The notes: generated by a model not told the origin, from the letters alone. A stretch of DNA of 14,644 nucleotides from UBA73 sp964364885 (GCA_964364885.1 CAYIOA010000017.1:1-14644); one strand, 5' to 3'. Shown: positions 1 to 7,100, counted from the first letter of the stretch. Translations and numbers: made by a program.

Positions 1-120
1 AGAACTGTAAGAGATAATGCAACAAGACAGTTAAGTGAAATTGCCCAACAAGACACAGAAGAAGTAAGACAGGCTCTCAGAAATACTATAGATTTAACTA
101 ATAGATTAATTGAAAAATAG
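1..120 (+). CDS. C-terminal end of an unrecognised protein (5' truncated by window edge)
   Basis: Frame 1 is open from the first base and stops with TAG at 118-120, giving 39 residues of a C-terminus ending in NRLIEK. The segment is rich in Q, E, R, D and N, with hydrophobic residues spaced as in an amphipathic helix. It could be a coiled-coil or helical tail. No catalytic motif is visible and the start lies outside the window, so no function can be assigned. It converges on the next gene, 25 nt away. That it is coding is plausible from the sharp stop and helix-like composition, but a fragment this short could be open by chance. Confidence 0.45.
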   Translation, partial: RTVRDNATRQLSEIAQQDTEEVRQALRNTIDLTNRLIEK

Positions 121-145
121 TAAAATATTCAGTTTTGATACCTTA

Positions 146-637
146 TTAATAATCTCTAATCTCCCAGATTAACATTCTCCTTCTGGCCCATCCTGCGAGT
201 TTATCAAGAACACTCATCTCAATAACTGAATTTGGATATTCTTCCAACAATTCATTTAAGTCATTTAAATCAGAAGGATCGTTAAAAAATTCGAGCAAGG
301 AGCAGGCTGTAGAGTGCGTGGCAACTTTCGCTTCCCGCATTGCCTCGTTCATGTGAATATTCCTTCTGCTATATGCCATGTATAATCCTTCCTCGTTTCT
401 TGTTAACTCTGCATTTAATATTCTCTTTATGCCCATGCTCGGAGCAGCCATCTCAGAATAAAGTATATCTTTTCTTTCGCACCCTTTTTCTTCACAATAT
501 TTTTCACTCTCTTTTTCAAGATTTTTCTGGCTAATATGGGTTTTTATCCCTAGACCTGGAATCAATGCTCTTATAGCAATAGGCCCGTCATAATGGCTTC
601 TCTTAACATCAAAAAATCCTTGTATGTTACTCCACAC
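146..637 (-). CDS. Hypothetical protein, 163 aa; start codon lies in a palindrome, possibly 5' truncated
   Basis: I do not recognise this protein. It is a soluble, mixed-charge sequence without signal peptide or membrane segment. Its three cysteines (two in CEEKGC, one in STACS) form no clear metal site. The C-terminal half is helical-looking, with an acidic LNDLNELLEEY stretch and a basic AGWARRR near the end. The only available start is GTG at 635-637, inside the right part of the left arm of the perfect inverted repeat at 629-650, and no Shine-Dalgarno or TATA box at the usual distance is evident. In-frame sequence upstream stays open to a TGA at 671-673 without an ATG. The first few residues may therefore be read from repeat DNA, and the gene could be a fragment cut by a mobile-element remnant. 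The long internal reading frame still suggests real or recently real coding sequence. Confidence 0.5.
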   Translation of the reverse strand: MWSNIQGFFDVKRSHYDGPIAIRALIPGLGIKTHISQKNLEKESEKYCEEKGCERKDILYSEMAAPSMGIKRILNAELTRNEEGLYMAYSRRNIHMNEAMREAKVATHSTACSLLEFFNDPSDLNDLNELLEEYPNSVIEMSVLDKLAGWARRRMLIWEIRDY

Positions 638-650
638 TAAAGTGTGGAGT
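629..650. repeat. Perfect palindrome, family CTCCA-n-CTAAAG-n-TGGAG (copy 1)
   Basis: Arms ACTCCACACT (629-638) and AGTGTGGAGT (641-650) are perfectly complementary around a central AA. On the minus strand the centre reads CTTTAG. The outer CTCCA/TGGAG and the central CTAAAG are shared with the copy at 681-704, while the three bases between them differ but stay paired (CAC/GTG here). The pattern resembles the end hairpins of IS200/IS605-type elements and the related non-autonomous palindromic repeats. No transposase is present in the window. Confidence 0.75.
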
Positions 651-670
651 TTGTTTGGATTTTTGGATGC

Positions 671-721
671 TCAAGATGCTAACTCCATGCTAAAGCATGG
701 AGTTTTCGCAATGCATCTTGA
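671..721. repeat. Nested inverted repeat with CTCCA-family palindrome (copy 2)
   Basis: An outer 9-bp inverted repeat, TCAAGATGC (671-679) with GCATCTTGA (713-721), encloses a perfect palindrome. Its arms are AACTCCATGCT (681-691) and AGCATGGAGTT (694-704) around AA. The inner hairpin is followed by TTTT on the plus strand. It shares the CTCCA...CTAAAG...TGGAG frame with the palindrome 30 bp to its left. Together the two could be one end of a decayed mobile element. The rest of 722-801 shows no convincing gene. Confidence 0.75.
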
Positions 722-801
722 CATCATCAATACTTTCCCAGACCTGCAAACAATTCCCCAATTTTCGCCTTAATTGCAAGGAATACATTGTTCTCTTATC
801 T

Positions 802-1221
802 TTAATCTCCATATAATGAACTCCAAATTTTAGGATTCTGCCTGAGCCATATTAATCCATGCCCTATTTCATTATCTGAAAATCTTTTAAAAAAATCAGT
901 AAAACTCATCCATTCTATTTTATCTATCTCTTCTGGCTCTTTAATACTTGCATGACCTCTGACAATCTTGCACAAATTAAATATTAGACGCACATTAAAC
1001 TCTGGCAATTCCTGGATAGCTAACACTCTCTCAGATTTAACCTCGACGCCGAGCTCTTCCATTGCTTCCCTGACAAGAGTTTTTCCTATATCTTCTCCTT
1101 CTTCAATTGTCCCTGAAGGAAATGACCAGGCGCCTGGAAGAGTTTTCTTTTTTAAAGAACGCTTAACAAACAGAATCTCATTATTCTCGTTCCTGATTAT
1201 AATAGCAACATGCTCCTTCAT
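802..1221 (-). CDS. Nudix hydrolase
   Basis: A 139-residue Nudix-fold protein, the usual length for a single domain. The Nudix box G-x5-E-x7-R-E-x2-E-E-x-G is complete: G37, E43, R51, E52, E55, E56 and G58. The glutamates bind the divalent metal that drives hydrolysis of a nucleoside-diphosphate-X substrate. Upstream, PGAWSFPSG (29-37) is the typical entry to the box in MutT/ADP-ribose/NADH-type members. The substrate cannot be told from sequence; an oxidised (d)NTP, ADP-ribose or a dinucleoside polyphosphate are all possible. The ATG start is supported by a TATA-like AAATATTTA (minus strand, about 1242-1250), roughly 25 nt upstream, which suggests a leaderless transcript. It lies 30 nt downstream of the 74-residue gene and could be partly co-transcribed with it. 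Confidence 0.93.
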   Translation of the reverse strand: MKEHVAIIIRNENNEILFVKRSLKKKTLPGAWSFPSGTIEEGEDIGKTLVREAMEELGVEVKSERVLAIQELPEFNVRLIFNLCKIVRGHASIKEPEEIDKIEWMSFTDFFKRFSDNEIGHGLIWLRQNPKIWSSLYGD

Positions 1222-1251
1222 TTTAGAATGATAAACTAATCAGTTAAATAT

Positions 1252-1476
1252 TTATCTGTATTTTTTCTCAGCTCGTTTTATCATCTCTTTTTTTAATCCA
1301 ATAAAAACTCCTCCCTCTTTTGATCCAACATAGCTATTTTCCCCTGATTTTATTATATCATTCAAGGCATCTAATTCTATATCGATATGAGTTACTGTAG
1401 CGCCGCTCTTTCCTTTTAAATGCACATAAACATCTGCCTTGCCAAGTTTTATTTTACCTTCTCCCTGCCCGCTCAC
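1252..1476 (-). CDS. Small hypothetical protein, 74 aa, translationally linked to the phosphatidyltransferase
   Basis: An unrecognised small basic protein without signal peptide or membrane segment. A Gly/Lys-rich N-terminus leads to a likely beta hairpin (ADVYVHLKG), followed by an acidic helix (LDALNDIIKSGEN) and a Lys/Arg-rich C-terminal helix (KKEMIKRAEKKYR). The start is GTG at 1474-1476, preceded by a good ribosome-binding sequence GAGGTG with an A-rich spacer. The start lies inside the last codons of the upstream phosphatidyltransferase gene (23-nt overlap), so the two are probably one operon and may be translationally coupled. A direct role in lipid synthesis is not shown by the sequence. 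The strong RBS and overlap make a real gene likely. Confidence 0.65.
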   Translation of the reverse strand: MSGQGEGKIKLGKADVYVHLKGKSGATVTHIDIELDALNDIIKSGENSYVGSKEGGVFIGLKKEMIKRAEKKYR

Positions 1477-2110
1477 TTTTCACCTCTGAATTTAACACAT
1501 CAAAAATGTAAGTAAAGCCTGAGAAAACCCCGACAACGCCTGTGAATAACGCAAGATAAAGAGAGAATTCAAAAGCAGGGTAATAAATACTTAGGATTAT
1601 TATAGGAAAAGTAACTGCCTGCATAAAAGTTGTAAACTTTCCAATTTTTTTTGCGTAAGGAATATTTTTTCCTGAAGACATACTGATAAATGCAACAGGC
1701 GCGGCGATTAACTCGCGCGACATAATCATCAAAATCTCCAAAATGTGCTCTTGTTTCAGCACGCCAAACAAAGCCAGATTGATAACAAAAGCCAATGCAA
1801 CTCCAATCATTAAAAATCTGTCAGCAATCATATCAAATTTTCTCCCAAATTCAGTTTTCATGTTAAAGCGCCTGGCTATCTGGCCATCAAAAAAATCAGT
1901 CAGCATTCCAAAAATAAAAAGTCCAGCTATCACCTTAACATCGTACCCTGCAAAAATAAAATATATTGTAATAAAAGTAATCAAAACTCTCAAAAGAGTG
2001 AGAGTGTTTGGAACGTTGTAAATGTTTTCAGCCTCTTCGATTTTTTTGCCTATTTTTCTCCTGAACCTCTGCTCAGATTGTACAATACGCCCTATAACAT
2101 GTTTTTTCAT
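1454..2110 (-). CDS. CDP-alcohol phosphatidyltransferase (PgsA-like), integral membrane
   Basis: A 218-residue membrane enzyme that transfers a phosphatidyl (in archaea, archaetidyl) group from a CDP-lipid to an alcohol, releasing CMP. The family signature D-x2-D-G-x2-A-R-x8-G-x3-D-x3-D is perfect: D72, D75, G76, A79, R80, G89, D93 and D97. The aspartates hold the catalytic metal ions. The preceding NVPNTLTLLR (32-41) is typical of the PgsA branch, which uses glycerol 3-phosphate. About six membrane helices follow a charged, basic cytosolic N-terminus (1-30). In an archaeon the product would be archaetidylglycerol phosphate or a related polar lipid, but head-group choice is inferred only. The ATG at 2108-2110 lies about 24 nt from a TATA-like box shared with the divergent tRNA. 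Its 3' end overlaps the 74-residue gene. Confidence 0.92.
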   Translation of the reverse strand: MKKHVIGRIVQSEQRFRRKIGKKIEEAENIYNVPNTLTLLRVLITFITIYFIFAGYDVKVIAGLFIFGMLTDFFDGQIARRFNMKTEFGRKFDMIADRFLMIGVALAFVINLALFGVLKQEHILEILMIMSRELIAAPVAFISMSSGKNIPYAKKIGKFTTFMQAVTFPIIILSIYYPAFEFSLYLALFTGVVGVFSGFTYIFDVLNSEVKSERAGRR

Positions 2111-2128
2111 TTAATATTACAGACAGCA

Positions 2129-2138
2129 ATATTTAAAA
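2129..2138. promoter_or_regulatory. TATA-like box, possibly bidirectional (tRNA and phosphatidyltransferase)
   Basis: The sequence ATATTTAAAA sits alone in the 52-nt gap between the divergent phosphatidyltransferase ATG (2110) and the tRNA 5' end (2163). Its centre is about 24 nt from the ATG on one side and about 29 nt from mature tRNA base 1 on the other. Both distances fit archaeal TBP/TFB start-site spacing. The core is near-palindromic, so one box could serve both strands. Confidence 0.6.
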
Positions 2139-2162
2139 GTCCTTCGATGCTATCTCGATTAC

Positions 2163-2238
2163 AGCGGGGTAGAGCAGCCTGGAGTGCTCGCGAGGCCCAT
2201 AACCTCGAGGTCGTGCGGTTCAAATCCCACCCCCGCTA
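2163..2238 (+). tRNA. tRNA-Met (CAU), probably the initiator
   Basis: All four arms can be folded. The acceptor is AGCGGGG (2163-2169) with CCCCGCT (2231-2237) and discriminator A2238. The D stem is GAGC/GCTC. The anticodon stem is CGAGG/CCTCG around loop CCCATAA, with anticodon CAT at 2198-2200. The variable loop is AGGTC and the T loop is TTCAAAT. The A1:U72 end pair and the AGCGGG start match archaeal initiators; elongator Met tRNAs normally start with G. The third stem pair is A29:U41, so only two of the classical three G:C pairs of initiators are present. The T stem closes as GTG-GG/CC-CAC only if C2216 is bulged out, which is abnormal. CCA is not encoded directly after A2238 (TCCA follows). 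Confidence 0.88.
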
Positions 2239-2240
2239 TC

Positions 2241-2440
2241 CAGTTCTGAAAGAACTGCAGGAGCGTGAGCGACTTGTTCCTGCGGAAAACAAGATTTATG
2301 AAGCAAATCCAATTATAGTTTCTGAACCATCAAGATTTTTAAAAATCTTGAGTGTGCTCAAGAACCACGCACAATTCAAAGTTCTTGACATCATAGAAAC
2401 TCTTTTCTAAAGAGTTTGTATTTCAGTCCCGCCCCGCTAT
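2241..2440 (+). ncRNA. Candidate structured RNA following the tRNA
   Basis: About 200 nt with no convincing gene but dense perfect inverted repeats. CAGTTCT (2241-2247) pairs with AGAACTG (2251-2257). GCAGGA (2257-2262) pairs with TCCTGC (2278-2283). TCAAGATTTTT (2330-2340) pairs with its exact complement at 2341-2351. GTGTG (2352-2356) pairs with CGCAC (2368-2372). TCAAGAAC (2358-2365) pairs with GTTCTTGA (2381-2388). AAACTCTTT (2397-2405) pairs with AAAGAGTTT (2409-2417). Some of these compete, so alternative folds are possible. It ends with CCCGCCCCGCTAT (2428-2440), a near copy of the tRNA 3' strand at 2226-2239, then a T-rich stretch. It does not match RNase P RNA, SRP RNA or a bulge-helix-bulge intron as far as I can see. 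It could be an independent RNA, a tRNA-linked transcript or the relic of an element inserted in the tRNA. Confidence 0.45.
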
Positions 2441-2449
2441 ATTTTTATA
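2441..2449 (+). promoter_or_regulatory. TATA-like box for the methyltransferase gene
   Basis: ATTTTTATA lies about 33 nt before the ATG at 2479, giving a predicted transcript with a leader of at most a few nucleotides. No Shine-Dalgarno sequence is seen before the ATG. The same T-rich run may also end the upstream tRNA/structured transcript. Confidence 0.4.
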
Positions 2450-2478
2450 CTTCTCTTATTTATTTTGTTTAAAATATC

Positions 2479-3030
2479 ATGTCAAAAACAATTCAATTTC
2501 TCACTCAGGGAATAACCCATATAAATGAAACAGGCACTATTTTCCCATGCTCAAAATACGTCGGAAAGGCAATGGCAAAGTTAATGCCATTGCAAAGAGG
2601 GGAGACGATAATAGAGCTCGGAGCTGGAACAGGCGCAATAACAAAAGAGCTGCTCAAGAATCTTGATAAAAATCAGCGCCTTCTGTGCTTCGAAATCAAC
2701 GAAACATTCTGCGAAATACTCAAGAAAATAGCTGACAAAAGAATAAGAGTAATAAAAGACAACGCAGGAAACTTCCCGAGATATTTAGAAAGGAAAACAC
2801 AATGCGTCATATCAACCCTGCCAATAGCTATATTCAGCAGGGAGGAGAAAAACAATTTATTAAGCTCAATAAAAGAATCTCTGTCTTACAAAGGAAAATT
2901 CATCCAATTTCAATACTCTCTAAAAGACTACATGATTATCAAAAAGCATTTTGCAAGAACAGAAATAAAATTCATCCCTCTCAATATACTGCCTGGATTT
3001 ATTTATATTTGCACAAATTCTGTCGCATAG
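2479..3030 (+). CDS. SAM-dependent methyltransferase, phospholipid N-methyltransferase-like
   Basis: A compact 183-residue class I methyltransferase. Motif I, IIELGAGTG (44-52), binds S-adenosylmethionine. E72, at the end of the next strand (LLCFEIN), would hold the ribose. The later strand CVISTLPIAIF (109-119) occupies the motif IV position but carries S-T-L-P rather than the NLPY of the KsgA/Dim1 rRNA dimethylases. That, together with the FIQFQYSL strand (141-148) and the short length, fits the small bacterial/archaeal phospholipid N-methyltransferase-like family (COG3963 type). From family knowledge it may methylate an amino head group of a membrane lipid, but the substrate is not proven and rRNA-methylase labels are common for this family. 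A phosphatidyltransferase lies just across the tRNA. The start is ATG, likely leaderless. Confidence 0.75.
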   Translation: MSKTIQFLTQGITHINETGTIFPCSKYVGKAMAKLMPLQRGETIIELGAGTGAITKELLKNLDKNQRLLCFEINETFCEILKKIADKRIRVIKDNAGNFPRYLERKTQCVISTLPIAIFSREEKNNLLSSIKESLSYKGKFIQFQYSLKDYMIIKKHFARTEIKFIPLNILPGFIYICTNSVA

Positions 3031-3059
3031 ATTTTTAAGCAGGTTTACTTTAGATAAAA

Positions 3060-3728
3060 ATGCTAATCCTGGGAATAGATGACGCAGGCAGGGGTCCTTT
3101 AATAGGACCGATGATATTAGCTGGAGTTTTAATAGACAAGAATGGCGAGGGCTTCCTGAGAAAATACGGAATAACAGACTCTAAGATGATTTCCCATCCA
3201 AAGAGAATTGAAATGGCTAAGATAATAAAAGAATCTGCTATTTCATACTATACAGCCAGGACATTGCCAAAAGAAATAGACAGGGCTATAACGACTGGCA
3301 CAAATTTAAACACTCTGGAGGCAATAAAAACTGCTGAAATAGTAAATGCGCTTAATACAGGGAAGGATAAAATAAAAGTAATAGTTGATTGTCCTTCAGT
3401 TAACATAGGCGCCTGGAAAAAAACTCTTCTTGGATATATAGAAAAGAAAGATAATCTGGATGTTGTATGCGAACACAAGGCAGATGCAAACTATATTGCA
3501 GTATCTGCTGCATCTATTATTGCAAAAGTATCCAGAGAAGAGGAAGTTGAAAAAATAAAAAAAGAATTCGGGGATATCGGCTCTGGATATCCTTCTGACC
3601 CGAGAACAAAAGATTTTCTAATTAAGAATGGAAAAAGACTGTCTGACTCCGGAATATTCAGAAAAACGTGGCAGACATGGAAGAAAGTCTTTCCTGGAAA
3701 TGAGCAGGCGACTCTAAAGGGGTTCTAG
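3060..3728 (+). CDS. rnhB: Ribonuclease HII
   Basis: A 222-residue RNase HII that cuts RNA in RNA-DNA hybrids and single ribonucleotides in DNA, used in replication and repair. The family landmarks are in order: GIDDAGRGPLIGPM (5-18), the TDSK motif (39-42), VDCPSVN (109-115), ADANYIAVSAASIIAKVSRE (141-160), GSGYPSDPRT (174-183) and the archaeal FRKTW near the end. Predicted metal ligands are D7, position 8, D110 and D142. Position 8 is normally Glu (DEAGRG) but here is Asp, a conservative change. Length matches archaeal members. The ATG start is 29 nt after the methyltransferase stop, with a TATA-like ATTTTTAA at 3031-3038, so it probably has its own promoter. It ends 2 nt from a convergent gene. 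Confidence 0.95.
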   Translation: MLILGIDDAGRGPLIGPMILAGVLIDKNGEGFLRKYGITDSKMISHPKRIEMAKIIKESAISYYTARTLPKEIDRAITTGTNLNTLEAIKTAEIVNALNTGKDKIKVIVDCPSVNIGAWKKTLLGYIEKKDNLDVVCEHKADANYIAVSAASIIAKVSREEEVEKIKKEFGDIGSGYPSDPRTKDFLIKNGKRLSDSGIFRKTWQTWKKVFPGNEQATLKGF

Positions 3729-3730
3729 AG

Positions 3731-4063
3731 TTATTCAAGTAAATACTCTTTCCCAACCTTCTCTGAAATACTATCCTGATATTCTATTCTTTCTATATTA
3801 ATCCAGGTGACAATTCCATTGACGCCAACACCGCAATTAGAGCAATAATTGGCGCTTCTATCTTTTATAGAATGTCTTATACAACAAGTACTCATTTCCT
3901 CACGCACCCAGTTATTTCTGTCTGCCATGCTCTCCTCCCAGCTGCCATCACCGGTATTGTCTTTGTAAGATAATCTTCCGGTATTTCTATCAAATCCGAT
4001 ACGGGCATACTCTCTTTCTAATAGATATTTCAAAGCGCTGTAGGGATTCCTAAGGTCTCGCAT
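3731..4063 (-). CDS. Hypothetical protein, 110 aa, with a possible zinc site
   Basis: An unrecognised small protein, probably soluble. Residues 1-55 are charged, with several Trp and Asn. The middle carries CCIRH followed about a dozen residues later by YCSNCG, together resembling a treble-clef or zinc-ribbon ligand set (Cys/Cys/His plus CxxC). A beta-rich segment (GIVTWINIERIEY) follows. The ATG at 4061-4063 is supported by a TATA-like ATTTATAAAT at 4084-4093, centred about 25 nt upstream, consistent with a leaderless transcript. It is tail-to-tail with RNase HII, only 2 nt apart. Nothing else indicates a function; nucleic-acid binding is possible but speculative. Confidence 0.65.
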   Translation of the reverse strand: MRDLRNPYSALKYLLEREYARIGFDRNTGRLSYKDNTGDGSWEESMADRNNWVREEMSTCCIRHSIKDRSANYCSNCGVGVNGIVTWINIERIEYQDSISEKVGKEYLLE

Positions 4064-4083
4064 ATTTCTCGGAATTATGTGTT

Positions 4084-4093
4084 ATTTATAAAT
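4084..4093 (-). promoter_or_regulatory. TATA-like box for the 110-aa gene
   Basis: ATTTATAAAT is centred about 25 nt upstream of the minus-strand ATG at 4063, the spacing expected for a leaderless archaeal transcript. It is a perfect palindrome and lies in the divergent gap shared with the giant gene at 4174. Confidence 0.6.
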
Positions 4094-4144
4094 ATTTTGG
4101 GCGTTTTTTACCAATTAATTCTAATAGGCATAAGATAGAAAAAC

Positions 4145-4153
4145 TTTATATAA
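4145..4153 (+). promoter_or_regulatory. TATA box of the giant secreted-protein gene
   Basis: TTTATATAA is centred about 25 nt before the ATG at 4174, with a pyrimidine-rich CCCCCTTTCTTT between. This predicts transcription starting at or next to the ATG. No Shine-Dalgarno is present, in agreement with leaderless translation. Confidence 0.7.
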
Positions 4154-4173
4154 CAAATCCCCCTTTCTTTACA

Positions 4174-7100
4174 ATGAAAAAAGAGGCGTTAGTTCTATTT
4201 TTAGCTTTGGTTATTTTGATTCCTTCAGTGCTTGCTGACCCAATAGATGAAATAATAAAGAAGGTAACTTATCAATCTGAACAATTTGAAGCAGGTAATA
4301 TAAATTATGCTCAGCTTATAGTTTACACAACTTCTTTGAGATTAGATTTGACAAAAGAAATGGGCGCAACTTCTCAAGAACACGATCCAGTCTTGAAATT
4401 AGAGCAATTGGAAAAAGCATTGGGAAAGCCGACGGAGACAACAAAATGGGTCTGGGTAGAAACTGGCGACGGCGGCGGCTATGAAAAAAAACTTGACAAT
4501 GAAGCTCCTGCATGGAGAAAACCTGTATTTGACGGCAAAAAAATACAGATGTGGCTAAGTGCATGGCCGAATATTATAGAGAAAAGCAATGAAGATGTTT
4601 TGTTTTACCGCCTGCATCTTGAAATAAAATTCAAAAGTCCTGAGGAGCAATTGAATATAAAAGAAAAAATTGAAGAAATAAAATCTCTTTCTGAAGAATA
4701 CTCAAAAGCCCAAAATGAAGAAAGCCTAGAAACTCTCGCCAGAGAAAGCGTCGGTGTTGAACAGACTTTTAACAAATACTTTAATCAAAACCCGGCAAAG
4801 TGTGAGGAACTAATGAACGATATCCTCGGAAGTGAGAACAAAAGAGAAAACCAGAACCTGCTTGTCTGGGAAATTGAGTTTTACGAAGGAGAAAACTTCG
4901 AGGCAATAATGCGTTTTGAAATGTGCGATGATTGCAACTGGAATTGGATAAGCCCTAATATGCGGATTGAAGGGCGTGGTCCAGGATTCAAGCAGCCAGA
5001 AGATTCAGGAGATTTTAACTGGAAATCAAAAGAAAGATTCTCTGGCTTTACATCAGAAAGTTTCAAGCAAGAAACAAGAAGACTAATTGATGAAATAAAG
5101 AACCAAATAGAGGCAGGAGATTATCAGTCTGCTATGGAAAAATCTCAGGAACTCAGAATAATAACAGAATCATGGAACGAAAAATCAAATGATGTCTGGA
5201 AAGAGCTTGAACAGAAATATCAGGATTACTGGAAAACAATGCCGGAAGAAGAGCAAAGAAAATGCCAGGAAACTTATTGCTGGATTAAAAAGGAGCAGGA
5301 AAGAAGAGAGGAGGAGAGTAGATTAAGAAAAGCAAACTACGAAGAAAGAAAAAACTTTTACTCTGAATTATTTGCCGGCTACGAGAAAAAAGAATTTTAC
5401 TACGCGCAAGAGCAGTGGGAAAAAAGATTAATCCAAGAATTCAAGGAATTCGGCGAGGAAATATGCAGCAACAATATAGATGACAACGAGAACGAACAAA
5501 TTGACTGCTCTGACCAGCAATGTGGGGGGAAAGTTTGCGGTTATGAGACTGTTTCAATAGCGGGAGAAGATAATCAGACAAGAGAAGAAAAAATAGAATT
5601 ATATTGTATTGAAGGAACTTGCCAAGCGAAAGAAGAAATTGCTAAAGAGAAGTTCGCTGTTTGTGGAAACCATATTTGTGAGGAAAATGAGCAAGAAGTT
5701 TGTTTAGAAGACTGTACTGTTTGCTCCCAGCACGAACCATTGCAATGTTCAGGCGATGTAATCTTCTCTGGAAAAGATAAAAATGGTTGTCCATTAGAAC
5801 CAATTTGCTTATCTGAAGATTTGTCTTGTGAAACTGACAACGATTGTGTTGACCCTCTGTGTGGAGAGGCATCCTGTATAGAAGGAATATGCCAAATTGC
5901 ACAATTAACTGAGTGTAGAGAAGCAGAATGTGCTGACGGGGAGAGAAAAATAGAGCATTGTTCATCTGGGGAAGAAGTTATTGTAGAAGGATGCATCAAT
6001 GGTTTATGGGGAGAGACAGGTGTTGAATGTGAGGAAGGGATTATTGGAATAGAAACCGAAGCAGAGACTAAAGAAACAGAATCTGTTGGGGAGGCGTGTT
6101 CTGTAAGAGGTGATTGCGGCAATGAAAATGATGTTTGCAGCAACGGAAGATGTGTTGCAATTCCAGAGTCTATTGAAGAACATGAAGAAATAGAAGAAGC
6201 GCCTGGGGAAGAACTGGGAAGAGAAGAGGAAATTCCAGAACAAGAAGAACCTGAAATAGAAACAGAAGAGACCGGTGAAGAGTCAAACGAAGAAACTGAA
6301 CAAACGCCAGAGATAACAGGCAACATAATTTTCTCTTTTTTCAGAACACTTGCAGGAAAAATGAGAATAACTGGCTTTTCAGTTGAGGAGGGCAGTAATT
6401 CTAGTAAAGAAGTTATAGATTCAGGAGAAAGCAGTTCTAATGAGGCAGTTCAGGCATCTCCCGAAGTTGAAATAAATAATGAACAAAATGAAAATCCAGA
6501 AGAGTCTCCAAGAAAGGACTTTGAAGAAAATCGCGATGATGAAAGAGAGGAGAACCGTGACAGAGAAGGAGAGGAAAGAGAAAGAAGAGAAAACGAGTGC
6601 AGTGAAAGATGCGGCAGAGAGTGCTATGACAGAGAAGTCAGGCCATGTGTGGAAGACTGCATCCGGGAAGATTGCGGCGAAGAATTAGAATGTAATGTTG
6701 ATGACGTCAGAGTTAGCTGTGAAGCAAAATGCAAGGAGGAAAACACTCTTGAATCCTGCAAAAATGAATGCTCTGAAAAATGCCTGAAGGGAGAGGATAC
6801 TTGGGTTGAGCCAGAAAGAGAAGAGCACAAAGAAGAAAAATTTGTATTCACCGTTGGCGGTTCATGCAGGGAAGCACAAGGAAAAACAGAAGGATTTATC
6901 TGGTTCGGTGGCTGGACTGGCGATAGGAATAATGAATTCAATAATTTTCATTTGATAAAGAACAAATATTATTCGCATGGAGGAGAAGAGTGGTGTAAGA
7001 AAGATCTAGAAGACTTGTTAAAACAAAGAAAAGAATTAGAAAATTCATTGAATGAAGAATTTGCCAAATGGTTCTTTGAAAAGTATGTTTCAAACTCTGC

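Noticed and set aside
727..795. Short minus-strand frame ending in GELFAGLGKY as a gene remnant
   Set aside because: Only about 22 codons between stops, no start, and not in frame with the 163-residue gene; chance cannot be excluded.
2078..2410. A 110-codon plus-strand frame running through the tRNA and structured region
   Set aside because: It includes the whole tRNA and is built largely of inverted repeats; the protein has no sensible composition and starts inside the divergent gene.
2214..2440. The region as a tRNA intron with bulge-helix-bulge splice sites joining the tRNA to the second 3' half
   Set aside because: Joining any plausible point in the T arm to the copy at 2428-2438 leaves the stem-acceptor strand one base short, and no 4-bp helix with two opposed 3-nt bulges could be found.
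2163..2440. RNase P RNA or SRP RNA
   Set aside because: The outer ends can pair and the size is suitable, but none of the conserved core motifs of either RNA was visible and the first 76 nt are clearly a tRNA.
2479..3030. KsgA/Dim1 16S rRNA dimethylase
   Set aside because: The protein is too short, lacks NLPY and lacks the C-terminal domain; only the general SAM-binding motif is shared.
5574..6326. 250-codon Ser-rich frame antisense to the giant gene
   Set aside because: It mirrors Glu-rich GAA/GAG codons on the opposite strand (TTC/CTC shifted to Ser), a typical shadow frame without promoter or homology signs.
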